Shown: positions 48,504 to 57,040 of the stretch, one piece after another | How the letters are laid out: each line of letters opens with the position of its first letter | Numbering within the stretch: the first letter of the stretch is position 1 | NCBI GenBank assembly: GCA_021780695.1 | Contig: JAJXYD010000025.1 | Coordinates: 327,541 to 391,540, forward strand | DNA: 64,000 bases | Source: Deltaproteobacteria bacterium | Lineage (GTDB): Bacteria; Desulfobacterota; Syntrophobacteria; Syntrophobacterales; Syntrophobacteraceae | Direction: 5' to 3' | The notes under the pieces: model-generated | The model's input: the letters and a program-made list of their open reading frames with translations, nothing else | The model's database searches: none | Told to the model about the DNA's origin: nothing | Translations under genes and position numbers: made by a program

Positions 48504-49412
48504 TCACAAAGGACTTTCTGAAAAATGGTGAACTTTCCCGATCCTGAAAAGATTTTCGGCATGATAGGAGCTGCGGACAAAGGGACCGCTTGCGACTTGA
48601 GAAAACCCCATATCCAGTGCAACCTGTTTCCAATCTTCGAACTCTTCGGGGGGCACATAACGCTCCACTTTGAGGTGAAGGGCGGAAGGCTGGAGGTATT
48701 GGCCAAGGGTAAGCATCTCGCAGCCTGCATGGAGAAGGTCCTCAAGAGTACGGCGGATTTCCGGGGCGGATTCCCCAAGTCCCAGCATAAGGCCCGACTT
48801 TACTGCAATTGCAGGAGCCTCTTTTTTTGCCCGCTCCAAAAGAGCAAGCGAGCGTTGATAGGAAGCCTGGGGCCGTATAAGAGCGTGGAGACTGGCGACG
48901 GTTTCGATATTGTGGTTTAAAACATCCGGACGGGCGGCAAGAACGGCACGAAGCGCTTGGATATTCCCTTTGAAATCAGGGATCAAAACTTCTATGAGGG
49001 TATCGGGGAGTTTTGCCCTGAGCGCTTCTATTGTGGCCGCAAAGTATGAAGCCCCACCATCAGGTAGGTCGTCTCGGGAAACCGAGGTTACAACCGCGTA
49101 ATGCAGCCCGAGGGATTTGGCGGCTTCGGCCACCCGTGCCGACTCTTCAGGATCGGGAGGTTCGGGAGTAAAGTGTTCGACAGCACAAAAGCCGCAGTTG
49201 CGGGTGCAGTGAGGGCCGAGTATGAGGAAAGCAGCCGTGCGGGAAGAAAAACACTCCCACTGATTTGGGCAATGAGCTTGCTGGCACACTGTGTGAGAGC
49301 CGATCTTTGCCAGGAGAGATTTAACCTGTTCATAACCCGGGCCACTCGGAAGTTTGCGCCTTAGCCAGGAAGGCTTGGGAGTCGCTGTTTTTTTTTCTTC
49401 AAGCTCAGCCAT
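48504..49412 (-). CDS. lipA: Lipoyl synthase
   Basis: This 302-residue radical-SAM enzyme inserts two sulfurs into octanoyl-protein to make lipoyl groups. The auxiliary cluster ligands are in CQQAHCPNQWEC, the SAM-cluster CxxxCxxC in CTRNCGFC, and the C-terminal serine ligand in the RSSYHAE region. A frame continues 50 codons upstream inside lipB; the ATG at 49412 is taken because it gives a normal LipA N-terminus and overlaps the lipB stop by eight bases. It is convergent with the truncated NuoL-like gene. Confidence 0.96.
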   Translation of the reverse strand: MAELEEKKTATPKPSWLRRKLPSGPGYEQVKSLLAKIGSHTVCQQAHCPNQWECFSSRTAAFLILGPHCTRNCGFCAVEHFTPEPPDPEESARVAEAAKSLGLHYAVVTSVSRDDLPDGGASYFAATIEALRAKLPDTLIEVLIPDFKGNIQALRAVLAARPDVLNHNIETVASLHALIRPQASYQRSLALLERAKKEAPAIAVKSGLMLGLGESAPEIRRTLEDLLHAGCEMLTLGQYLQPSALHLKVERYVPPEEFEDWKQVALDMGFSQVASGPFVRSSYHAENLFRIGKVHHFSESPL

Positions 49413-50184
49413 TGCGATTTTCCGGTAAAGTAGTAAACGATAGGGGGGCGGAAGCGCTAAATCGAGCGGGCGCGAGCTTTGCGTCAAACACGGTTTCGAA
49501 TTCCTGTTTAACGGAGTTTCGCACCGCCTCCACAGGCACGGCGCACGCGAGTTCACGCTCAAGGGAAGTCATCGAGATTCCCTTCAGACCGCAAGGGTTT
49601 ATCCAACTGAAGGGTTCAAGCGAGACATTTACGTTCAAGGCAAAACCGTGAAAAGTTATCCCTGAACGGACCGCAACCCCGATGCTGCCCAATTTGCAAT
49701 TGCCAACCCACGCACCGCGGTTTAGGGGATTGCGCGAAGCGCGAACTCCGCAGTGGGCAGCCGTACGGATCATTACTTCTTCGATTTTTTCCACATAATC
49801 AACCACGCCCAATCCGGCGGCGCGCAGGTCGATGATTGGATACCCCACGAGCTGGCCCGGACCGTGAAAGGTAATGTCGCCTCCCCGCTCCACATGCAGG
49901 ACCGAAATGCCGGATTTTTCAAGAAAACTTTCAGTGACTAGAAGGTTCTGCCTGCCGCCCCGGCGACCCAGAGTAAAGACCGGCGGATGTTCCAAAAGCA
50001 GCAAGATGTCTTTGGAAAGGACCCCCGATTTTCTGGCCGCAACCAGTTCGATCTGTAACTGCCTGGCATCCTGACAGGACATGCGTGCAAATTCGACACA
50101 AAGGCAGGTTCTTGGTGTACGCTCTGGTTGCTCGGGCACAGCAATTTCTTTCCTGTCGGACGTATTACCGATCAATAGATACAT
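49405..50184 (-). CDS. lipB: Octanoyltransferase
   Basis: This 259-residue enzyme transfers octanoate from ACP to lipoyl domains. It has GGDITFHGPGQLVGYPI, KLGSIGVAVRSGITFHGFALNV (read as adjoining segments, including the catalytic Lys) and NPCGLKGI with the catalytic Cys. The N-terminal 25 residues are a variable lead; the ATG at 50184 has no strong ribosome site. The C-terminus is longer than in E. coli LipB. It is translationally coupled with lipA. Confidence 0.95.
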   Translation of the reverse strand: MYLLIGNTSDRKEIAVPEQPERTPRTCLCVEFARMSCQDARQLQIELVAARKSGVLSKDILLLLEHPPVFTLGRRGGRQNLLVTESFLEKSGISVLHVERGGDITFHGPGQLVGYPIIDLRAAGLGVVDYVEKIEEVMIRTAAHCGVRASRNPLNRGAWVGNCKLGSIGVAVRSGITFHGFALNVNVSLEPFSWINPCGLKGISMTSLERELACAVPVEAVRNSVKQEFETVFDAKLAPARFSASAPLSFTTLPENRNG

Positions 50185-50231
50185 CCTAATAGTAATATGG
50201 AACTCGCAATTTACAAGAATAACTCACAGCA

Positions 50232-50678
50232 TTACAGTATCAGCTTAAAATTTTTTTCCCTTATTTTTTCCCATACCCGATCGGGATTGAGTTGGAGTAT
50301 GTCACATATCCAGAGAAAACTACCGACGTCTTGGTTTTTCGATTTGAACCATCCCTCGGCCCGGCGCCGGTCGCGGCGCATTTCCCGGTCGTAGTACCAA
50401 CCCCGCAGTTTGAAGCCATTGACTGCGACCTCATAGCCAGTGCCCTTTCGATGATAATCCTCAATTGCCTGTAGCAAAACCGCACTCCAGAGTCCCAATT
50501 CGCCCTGGGTTTCGTTGGCTGCCGAAATAGGCTCGAAATAATCGCAAGGCTGCCCGGCCGCACAACGCATACTCATTTGGGAACCAGCTGAGGCCCCCCG
50601 GGGGGGCGGGTAGTCAAAAGAAGATCCTGGGGCTCTCTTTTTAGCTCTTGCCTTGACTCCAAGCGCTGCAGCTTCCAT
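50232..50678 (-). CDS. Conserved protein of unknown function
   Basis: This 148-residue basic protein has a disordered N-terminus and a structured C-terminal half. This contains ELGLWSAVLLQAIEDYHRK, an arginine-rich MRRDRRRAEGWFKSK, and VGSFLWICDILQLNPDRVWEKI. The pattern of two conserved helices with W...A..D, A..WF and C..L.L.P..V resembles small proteins seen in phage and proteobacterial genomes, but I cannot name it. GGAGG lies seven bases before the ATG at 50678. It is upstream of lipB on the same strand with a 48-base gap. Confidence 0.6.
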   Translation of the reverse strand: MEAAALGVKARAKKRAPGSSFDYPPPRGASAGSQMSMRCAAGQPCDYFEPISAANETQGELGLWSAVLLQAIEDYHRKGTGYEVAVNGFKLRGWYYDREMRRDRRRAEGWFKSKNQDVGSFLWICDILQLNPDRVWEKIREKNFKLIL

Positions 50679-51130
50679 GTCCTATCCTCCATGCTGGTGT
50701 GACTTTCCACAAAAAAAGGGGGCGGGTTCGGAGTTAAGGCTATATCGGCAAAACTTGCCAGATGCAAACGGCAACCAAATGGGGCAATACAAACGGAATT
50801 AGAAGAGGTATTTGAAGCGGTAAAATTAAGAGACGGGCGGAAAAAGTAACCACTATTACTTTGATTGCCGCCGCTTTAGTTTCTTGGGACTCCATTTGGT
50901 TTTAGCGCTGATGGTCCACGATTTTCATGGTCACTGGAGTCAAATTGGGTTTAAAATATAGATGGGGTTGCAAACTGCAGGACCGCCGGTCCTTTATCGT
51001 TACACCCGCACCGCGATTTTTCGCGCATAAAGAGGGAGACCGTATTGGCTCGGACTCTCAAGTTCGGGAAACATGCGGTCCATTTCTTACACGTCTTCGC
51101 GGCTTCGCGTGTGAAAAGAGGCAATAAATA
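50679..51130. other. Gap upstream of the zinc-ribbon protein
   Basis: No gene is seen. A 16-base motif, TTCGCGGCTTCGCGTG at 51096-51111, recurs at the right end of the window (63853-63868, opposite strand). Confidence 0.5.
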
Positions 51131-51352
51131 ATGAGTGGAGTGGAAAAAGCCAGCCCCAAGGGCAGTTGGCGTCGGCCTGAAAAATATGTGTGCCACGTAT
51201 GTTCCAGGGAGCTAAGTTTTTGCTGGAGCTGTCCCTGCGGTTTCATGATTTGTTGGGAATGCATGGAGGAAAATTATTGGGGCATGACCTGCAACGGGAT
51301 CCTTTGGACATGCCCCGACTGCGGGGCAATCCGCAGTTTCGGAAACGACTGA
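51131..51352 (+). CDS. Cysteine-rich small zinc-ribbon protein
   Basis: This 73-residue protein has ten cysteines arranged as CHVC, CWSCPC, CWEC, a single C in MTC, and CPDC. They probably make two zinc ribbons. Aromatic residues (Trp, Phe, Tyr) are numerous in the middle. GAGG lies close before the ATG. I do not recognise a function; the sequence layout is that of small conserved proteins rather than a random frame. It lies 80 bases before the CoADR-rhodanese gene and may be co-transcribed with it. Confidence 0.65.
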   Translation: MSGVEKASPKGSWRRPEKYVCHVCSRELSFCWSCPCGFMICWECMEENYWGMTCNGILWTCPDCGAIRSFGND

Positions 51353-51432
51353 GACGGGCGCTCTGATGCACCCGCAAAATTGCCTGCATGCTGGATGGAC
51401 GCAGGCTTTGAATGTAGGAAGAAGGAACTCTT

Positions 51433-53181
51433 ATGGATGGGAAAAAAGTAGTAATAATCGGAGGAGTTGCGCTTGGTCCTAAAGCGGCGTGCAGATTAAA
51501 GCGGCTCGAGCCAGGGGCCGAGGTGGTGATGATCGATCAGGACGAATATATTTCGTATGGAGGCTGCGGCATACCCTATTTTATCTCCGGAGACGTAAAC
51601 AGCGTCCAGGACCTAATGAGCACGAGCTTTCACATGCTTAGAAATCCTCAGTTTTTTGAGGATGTAAAGGACGTGAAGGTAAGGGCGCGAACCAGGGCGA
51701 TCGCCATAGACCGGCAGAAAAGGACCGTGCGGGTTCTGGATCTGGGGACTAACGCAGAGGAAGACCTGCCCTACGATCATCTGGTGATTGCAACCGGCAG
51801 CACTGCCTTCAGGCCTCCGATACCGGGTGTGGAGCTGCCGGGGGTAACCTCGGTTACGAACCTCCATTCGGCCATGGAGGTAAAGGACAGGATTTCAAAG
51901 GGCAAGGTGGATCGGGCCGTTATCGTGGGCGCCGGGGCAATCGGTTGCGAAATGGCCGAGGCGCTGGGAGATCTTTGGGGAATCGAAACGCATCTGGTGG
52001 AGATCGCCGATCAGGTGCTGCCGGGAATACTGGCCCCTTCGCTTGCCGCTATCGTTAAAAATCATCTGGAAGAAAAAGGTGTCAGGGTTCTGTTGGGGCG
52101 GAGGGTAGCCGAAATCAGGCGTGGTGACGAAGACGGCCAACTGGAAGTGTCGCTAAAACCCGATGAGACGATCCGTGCGCAACTCGTAATTACCGCAGTG
52201 GGCGTGCGGCCAAACTGTGAGCTTGCTCGCAGCGCCGGGCTTGCCACAGGCGCAACCGGGGCCATAATCGTAAACCAGATGCTTCAGACCTCGGATCCCC
52301 GGATCTTTGCGGGTGGGGACTGCATTGAAATTCCTCACCTTATTACGGGCCAATCGGTCTTTTTCCCCCAGGGTTCCCTTGCCAACCGGCAGGGGCGGGT
52401 TATCGGGACAAATATTGCGGGAGGTGCCGCAAAATTCGAGGGAACGGTCGGCAGTTTTTCGATGAAGGTCTTCGACCTGGGAATCGCTTCCACCGGCATA
52501 ACACCTCAGACGGCGATCAAAAACGGTTTCGACGCCCAATCGGTGCTGGTGGTTCAGGCGGACAGAGCGCACTTCTATCCTACCCAGGACCTTATGTACT
52601 TTCAATTGACGGTGGATCGCAAAACCCGGCGCATCCTGGGAGCACAGGCCATAGGCTCAAACGGCGACGCCGTGTCGGGCAGAATTAACGCCATTGCGGC
52701 CATTCTGCCCTTTAAACCCACGGTCGAAGACATCTCAAACCTCGAGATAGCCTACTCGCCCCCCTTTGCATCGGCGCTAGACGTTCTAAACGCCGCCGGA
52801 AACACGGCCGAAAATATCCTTGATGGGCTAAACAGGCCCATGGAGCCCGGCGAGTTCGAAAAATGCTTTATCATGGAGGAAAATCCGGACATCCTGTGCC
52901 TGGACGTAAGAAGCCCCGCCAATGCCGCTCCTTTTGTGGAGCGCTACGGCGACCGTTGGCTAAACATTCCCCAGGAGACCCTTGGCAAAAGATTTGATGA
53001 GGTGCCAAAAGATAAGCGGCTTCTTCTCGTATGCAACTCGGGTGTGCGCTCCTACGAAGCGATGCGTCAGCTCGAAAATGCGGGAATCACAAATACGGTC
53101 AATGTTCAGGGCGGCGCCGCGGCGTTAAAAAAAGCCGGGGTTTTTCCCAAAGCCGATGAAGGCGACAAAAACCACGATTAA
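51433..53181 (+). CDS. CoA-disulfide reductase-like flavoprotein with rhodanese domain
   Basis: This 582-residue protein has an N-terminal FAD/NAD(P)-dependent pyridine nucleotide-disulfide reductase of the CoADR/Nsr type. The single active Cys is C45 in YGGCGIPYF, instead of the CxxxxC pair of glutathione reductase. NAD-binding GAGAIGCE and a second FAD motif, IFAGGDC, follow. The C-terminal rhodanese-like domain (about 470-575) has catalytic C534 in VCNSGVRS. Characterised fusions reduce CoA-disulfide, polysulfide or persulfide with NAD(P)H. It probably handles sulfane sulfur or oxidative stress here. AAGGA lies six bases before the ATG. Confidence 0.92.
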   Translation: MDGKKVVIIGGVALGPKAACRLKRLEPGAEVVMIDQDEYISYGGCGIPYFISGDVNSVQDLMSTSFHMLRNPQFFEDVKDVKVRARTRAIAIDRQKRTVRVLDLGTNAEEDLPYDHLVIATGSTAFRPPIPGVELPGVTSVTNLHSAMEVKDRISKGKVDRAVIVGAGAIGCEMAEALGDLWGIETHLVEIADQVLPGILAPSLAAIVKNHLEEKGVRVLLGRRVAEIRRGDEDGQLEVSLKPDETIRAQLVITAVGVRPNCELARSAGLATGATGAIIVNQMLQTSDPRIFAGGDCIEIPHLITGQSVFFPQGSLANRQGRVIGTNIAGGAAKFEGTVGSFSMKVFDLGIASTGITPQTAIKNGFDAQSVLVVQADRAHFYPTQDLMYFQLTVDRKTRRILGAQAIGSNGDAVSGRINAIAAILPFKPTVEDISNLEIAYSPPFASALDVLNAAGNTAENILDGLNRPMEPGEFEKCFIMEENPDILCLDVRSPANAAPFVERYGDRWLNIPQETLGKRFDEVPKDKRLLLVCNSGVRSYEAMRQLENAGITNTVNVQGGAAALKKAGVFPKADEGDKNHD

Positions 53182-53276
53182 AGTATCGCTCAGGGCGTGT
53201 TGGCGCGGCTCGTTTTTCGGCCGCGCCTCAAAGCCTCAGTCCTTGCTCTCTGTTTACTATTTACGAGGAATCGTGG

Positions 53277-54641
53277 ATGGCTCCCCCCAAACCGGCATAC
53301 CCATCACTACCCGGCAATCACTATTTGCCGGGTAGTGATCAGGACGCTACCCCCGTTGGGCTCCTTTGGACCCATTCTCTGGTCTGGGGGCTTCTTTGCA
53401 TGGACGCTTTGTCTTTTTTGGGGATACCCTACCGGTTGATCAGCGCAACCGATATTTGCCAGGGCCGCCTTGAGGCTGAAAGATTGCGCACTTTGATCGT
53501 TCCCGGCGGTTGGGCGGACCACAAAGTTCGCGCCCTGGGAGAAAGAGGCCGATCGGAGATAGCCGGGTTTATCGACGCAGGCGGGTCCTATATAGGATTT
53601 TGCGGCGGGGCCGGTCTTGCGTTGTCGAGCCCTCCGGCTCTTAATCTCGTCCCGATTCGCAGAATGGACATCTCCCGCCGCCTGCCAAGCGCAAGCGGCA
53701 GGGTTTATGTGCACGGCATGCAGGCCCATGCCGTGTGGAAAGATATCCCGCAACAGGTCCCGGTATCCATCTGGTGGCCCTCGCAATTTCTCATGCCTTC
53801 GGGCTGTGAAGCGCGCTGTCTTGCCTCCTACACGGACAGAACCGGAGATGATTTTCAGGTAGCCGATATAAAAGTATCGGGCATCGAAGGGAGCACAAAC
53901 TGGGGGGAACTGGAGAAGCTTTACGGAATAAATCTGGACCCGGCCAAGCTCCAGGGACAGCCGGCGATAATCGAAGCTCGAAGGGGTAAGGGCAGGCTTA
54001 TTCTTTCCTATGCTCATCTGGAAACCCCGGAAGACATATGGGGAAACCGGCTCTTTTTTAACATTTTGCAATACCTGGATGACTCATGCGCCGACCCCGG
54101 CCGTCTAACTGCCGCATCCAGAGGCCCTGCGGCCGTGTTGCTTAGCGGCGCAGGACAAAGAGCAAACGTGAGGCTCCCTTTATCCCGGGTTGTGAAGGCA
54201 AGGCAGGCCGCCGGGGAACTAATCGCTTTCGGCGAGGCCAACCGGCTCTGGAACTGGAGAAAACCCTGGCTGCTCTACTGGCGGCGGGGCGTGCGCGGTT
54301 TCGAATGCGGCTCTTTATTCGTCACACTTTGCTGCCTTGCGGAACTGGAGGCGAAATCGGGATCGGTGGCGGGGAGCGCCGAACTTGAGCACATGACCCT
54401 AGAATTCTGCGGACTGGCCAGGCAATTGCTTTTTGAAGAAAAAATCGCCGCCGAAAAAGGTGCGCTAAGCAAGATCGGAAAAGTAAACGATAAGATCGAT
54501 TCCCTGCGCGCTCTGCTCTTTGGCGCTAAAATGAATCACGGCGGCTTGTGCTCACAGCTTTTCGAGCATATCGACCGCATGCTTCTAGATAGTTTCAACA
54601 GCATGGAAGATGCGCGGGGTGAGATCGCCGGTGCGATTTGA
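53277..54641 (+). CDS. BPL_N/glutamine amidotransferase-like domain protein
   Basis: This 454-residue protein has a class-I amidotransferase-like domain (about 25-280) of the biotin-protein-ligase N-terminal type: VPGGWAD at 75-81, and the nucleophile elbow with Cys109 in GFCGGAGLA. A C-terminal helical part of 170 residues is unlike biotin ligases, and no BirA catalytic domain is present. GAGG precedes the ATG at 53277, but a perfect 15-base inverted repeat lies within codons 9-21, so the true start could be later. Function unknown. Confidence 0.65.
   Translation: MAPPKPAYPSLPGNHYLPGSDQDATPVGLLWTHSLVWGLLCMDALSFLGIPYRLISATDICQGRLEAERLRTLIVPGGWADHKVRALGERGRSEIAGFIDAGGSYIGFCGGAGLALSSPPALNLVPIRRMDISRRLPSASGRVYVHGMQAHAVWKDIPQQVPVSIWWPSQFLMPSGCEARCLASYTDRTGDDFQVADIKVSGIEGSTNWGELEKLYGINLDPAKLQGQPAIIEARRGKGRLILSYAHLETPEDIWGNRLFFNILQYLDDSCADPGRLTAASRGPAAVLLSGAGQRANVRLPLSRVVKARQAAGELIAFGEANRLWNWRKPWLLYWRRGVRGFECGSLFVTLCCLAELEAKSGSVAGSAELEHMTLEFCGLARQLLFEEKIAAEKGALSKIGKVNDKIDSLRALLFGAKMNHGGLCSQLFEHIDRMLLDSFNSMEDARGEIAGAI
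53303..53339 (+). repeat. Perfect 15-base inverted repeat at start of BPL_N gene
   Basis: ATCACTACCCGGCAA (53303-53317) and its complement (53325-53339) enclose a 7-base loop. It could be the terminator of the CoADR gene, or an RNA element affecting translation of the next gene. Confidence 0.6.
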
Positions 54642-54687
54642 GACAAAAGGAGGGGGAAACCTCGATAACGGGCTTGCGATGTAATTG

Positions 54688-54780
54688 TGGCGGAGGGAGT
54701 AGGATTCGAACCCACGGTTCCGCTACTAACGGAACAACGGTTTTCAAGACCGCCGCCTTAAACCACTCGGCCATCCCTCC
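54688..54780 (-). tRNA. tRNA-Ser (UGA)
   Basis: This is a 93-base tRNA including an encoded CCA. The acceptor stem GGAGGGA/TCCCTCC is perfect. The anticodon arm CGGTCTTGAAAACCG gives anticodon TGA. The long variable arm GTTCC..GGAAC is the mark of serine tRNA. The T arm is GTGGGTTCGAATCCTAC. It lies convergent to the BPL_N gene and divergent from cinA. Confidence 0.96.
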
Positions 54781-54814
54781 AGAAACGGGAAAAAAACTGC
54801 GCTAAGAGTGGCTT

Positions 54815-54843
54815 ACTTTAGCGTTGCGCCCCTCATCTGTCAA
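54815..54843 (-). promoter_or_regulatory. Promoter of tRNA-Ser
   Basis: On the minus strand TTGACA (54843-54838) and TAAAGT (54820-54815) are 17 bases apart, 35 bases before the tRNA. The -35 is perfect. Confidence 0.65.
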
Positions 54844-54853
54844 GATGGAGATA

Positions 54854-54868
54854 GGTATTTGAAATACC
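54854..54868. promoter_or_regulatory. Perfect palindrome GGTATTTGAAATACC, candidate operator
   Basis: A 7-1-7 palindrome ends two bases before the -35 of the cinA promoter. Because the operon includes recA, a LexA-type SOS operator is a reasonable inference, not shown. It does not match the E. coli CTGT-N8-ACAG box. Confidence 0.5.
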
Positions 54869-54870
54869 CG

Positions 54871-54899
54871 TTGCTGGGGGAGGCATGGAATTTTATAAT
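54871..54899 (+). promoter_or_regulatory. Promoter of cinA-thpR-recA
   Basis: TTGCTG (54871-54876), a 17-base spacer and a perfect TATAAT (54894-54899). It lies 140 bases before the cinA start. Confidence 0.6.
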
Positions 54900-55038
54900 C
54901 GTCATGTTAAATGTTTAGATTAAGCTTTGGAAGAAAAAGTACCGGCGAGCCGGGACAAGGGGGGATTTGGACCTAGGAGACATTTCATGTCTGCAAATCC
55001 AGCCTGGCCGGCTCCAAGGATTGAAGGGAAATGGAAAA

Positions 55039-56322
55039 ATGGCCGACAAGCCTTCTCACGTAACCGGAAGTCTGATCACAATAGGCGATGAGATCCTTTT
55101 AGGGGACATAATAAACGGAAACGCCAGGCATATTGCCGCGGAACTGCGCGGCTGCGGCTTTCTGCTCGACCGGATCATAACCGTAGGGGACATAGAAGAT
55201 GATATCGTGGAATATCTTGGCAAATGCCTCGAAGGGTCCAATTTCGTCATTGTGACCGGAGGTCTTGGCCCAACCGACGATGACAGAACCTGTGCGGCTG
55301 TTTCAAAGGCAATGCAAAGGCCCCTCATCTGCAACCGCGACTATGCCCAATGGCTGAGGGAGCATCTTGGGCAAGCGGGCCTCGGGTGGACCAAAGAGGT
55401 GGAGAGAATGGCGGAGCTTCCCGAGGGGGCGGTTAAGCTCGGGATGGATTCGGCCGGATTTTCCCTAATCCACAAAGACATCCCCTGTTACTTTCTTCCC
55501 GGGGTACCCGAGGAAGTGAAGCTGCTGCTGGGAAAAATGGTTATACCCGATCTGGAGGCGAGGTTTCCCAATCGGTGCGCCTACCTTAAGCATATAATCC
55601 GCATCCAGGGAATGCCCGAGGCGCAGATAAACCAAAAGCTGAGGTCCCTTGAGCCTGACCAGGACGTTGAGATCGGCTATTATCCCCAGCAGGGTGAAAA
55701 CTGGGTATCGATCTTTGCGACGGGCAAAGACGGGCAAGAATGCCGGGACATAATGATGAGGGCAAAGGACAAGGTTGTAGCCCTTATCGGCGAGCGCCAC
55801 ATAAGCGGCCACAATGACGACTGCCTCGAAAAGGTTATCGGCCGTCTTTTGCGCGAGCGCTGCTGGAGGCTCGTCCTTGCCGAATCCTGCACAGGGGGGC
55901 TTTTATCGAGAAAAATAACGGCGGTCTCCGGGGCTTCGGACTATCTGGACCGGGGTTTTGTCACCTACAGCAATCGAGCAAAGCAGGAACTGCTGGGTGT
56001 TCCCGAGAAACTGCTCAGCGGTTGCGGCGCGGTGAGCAGCGAGGTTGCCCGTGCGATGGCGCAAGGGGCGGCGCGAAACGCGGGAGCAGAAGTAGCCATA
56101 GCCATAACCGGGGTTGCCGGCCCAACCGGAGGCAGTAAAGAAAAGCCCGTGGGAACTGTTTTTATAGCCTGCGTTACCCCGGAGGGCCAAAGGGTAAAAA
56201 AGTACTCCTTTGGGGCCCAGCCTCGGGAACAAATCCAAGAGAGCTCGGCACAGGCAGCACTGGCGATGCTTTGGGAACTCCTGGCCGGGGGGAAGAAGCC
56301 CCCGGTTTGTGATCGGCTTTAA
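55039..56322 (+). CDS. cinA: CinA-family protein (nicotinamide mononucleotide deamidase-like)
   Basis: This 427-residue protein has the two CinA domains: an N-terminal MoeA/MogA-like (COG1058) domain with GDEILLGDIINGNARHI, VTGGLGPTDDDRT and LPGVPEEVK, and a C-terminal amidohydrolase-type domain with LAESCTGGLLSRKIT and AITGVAGPTGG. In other bacteria CinA acts in NAD recycling (ADP-ribose pyrophosphatase/NMN deamidase) and is often coupled to recA. The ATG at 55039 is used: the frame opens earlier but this gives the family N-terminus and a purine-rich site. First gene of cinA-thpR-recA. Confidence 0.93.
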   Translation: MADKPSHVTGSLITIGDEILLGDIINGNARHIAAELRGCGFLLDRIITVGDIEDDIVEYLGKCLEGSNFVIVTGGLGPTDDDRTCAAVSKAMQRPLICNRDYAQWLREHLGQAGLGWTKEVERMAELPEGAVKLGMDSAGFSLIHKDIPCYFLPGVPEEVKLLLGKMVIPDLEARFPNRCAYLKHIIRIQGMPEAQINQKLRSLEPDQDVEIGYYPQQGENWVSIFATGKDGQECRDIMMRAKDKVVALIGERHISGHNDDCLEKVIGRLLRERCWRLVLAESCTGGLLSRKITAVSGASDYLDRGFVTYSNRAKQELLGVPEKLLSGCGAVSSEVARAMAQGAARNAGAEVAIAITGVAGPTGGSKEKPVGTVFIACVTPEGQRVKKYSFGAQPREQIQESSAQAALAMLWELLAGGKKPPVCDRL

Positions 56323-56396
56323 AGCAGGCCGATGCGAATAAGCCGTGCCGGGTCTTTAGGAATTGCGACAATTCTTTTCGCCGGGGGAAAACTTGC

Positions 56397-56990
56397 ATGG
56401 AACAATCCATCCGCAGCTTTGTTGCAATAGCTCTGCCCGGTTCTACTCGCGGGCAGATCGAGGAGCTAATAGCAGAGCTTAGAAAAAGCGATGCACAGGT
56501 GGGATGGGTAAGGAGCGAAGGGGTCCACCTGACGCTAAAATTTCTTGGAAACGTGTCGGCGCAGGTTATCGAGGGTATAAAGGCCGCGCTTTGCCTTGCG
56601 GCCGGGCAAACCGGTCCGATTCGCATCGAGCCGGCAGGTTGCGGGGCTTTCCCCGGGATAAAATCTCCCCGGGTGATCTGGGTGGGGCTTCGCGGCCAGA
56701 TCGATCCCCTTGCTGCTCTGGCACGCCGGGTGGAAGAGGGGCTCATTTCCCTGGGATTTAAACCCGAGGACAGACCCTTTAAGCCTCACCTGACGATTGG
56801 TCGCGTTAAGGGCGGAACAAGGCTCGCGCGGCTTCAGGAGATGCTCATTTCCCATGCCGACTTTGCCGCCGAACCCTTTGACGCTTCCGCGATTGTATTG
56901 TATAAGAGCGAGTTGAGGCCGGATGGCGCCCGGTATATCCCGTTATTCAAAGCGCCATTTTCAGGGAACCCCGCCACAGCGGACGAATAG
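56397..56990 (+). CDS. thpR: RNA 2',3'-cyclic phosphodiesterase
   Basis: This 197-residue protein of the 2H phosphoesterase superfamily has the two HxT motifs: GVHLTLKFLGN near residue 44 and FKPHLTIGRVK near 125. ThpR opens 2',3'-cyclic phosphates of RNA ends. Length is typical. A G-rich site precedes the ATG. It lies between cinA and recA, an order common to many bacteria, and is separated from recA by 50 bases. Confidence 0.95.
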   Translation: MEQSIRSFVAIALPGSTRGQIEELIAELRKSDAQVGWVRSEGVHLTLKFLGNVSAQVIEGIKAALCLAAGQTGPIRIEPAGCGAFPGIKSPRVIWVGLRGQIDPLAALARRVEEGLISLGFKPEDRPFKPHLTIGRVKGGTRLARLQEMLISHADFAAEPFDASAIVLYKSELRPDGARYIPLFKAPFSGNPATADE

Positions 56991-57040
56991 ACCCTATCCT
57001 TTGTGAATTTTAAAAAAACGAGATAAAGGAGACCCAGTTG

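Noticed and set aside
47607..48521. 304-codon plus-strand frame overlapping the NuoL-like gene
   Set aside because: It shares the DNA with the 47722-48459 gene in another frame. That gene has membrane helices and a good ribosome site; this one does not look like a protein family.
53307..54071. 254-codon minus-strand frame
   Set aside because: Antisense to the BPL_N gene, no ribosome site and no motif.
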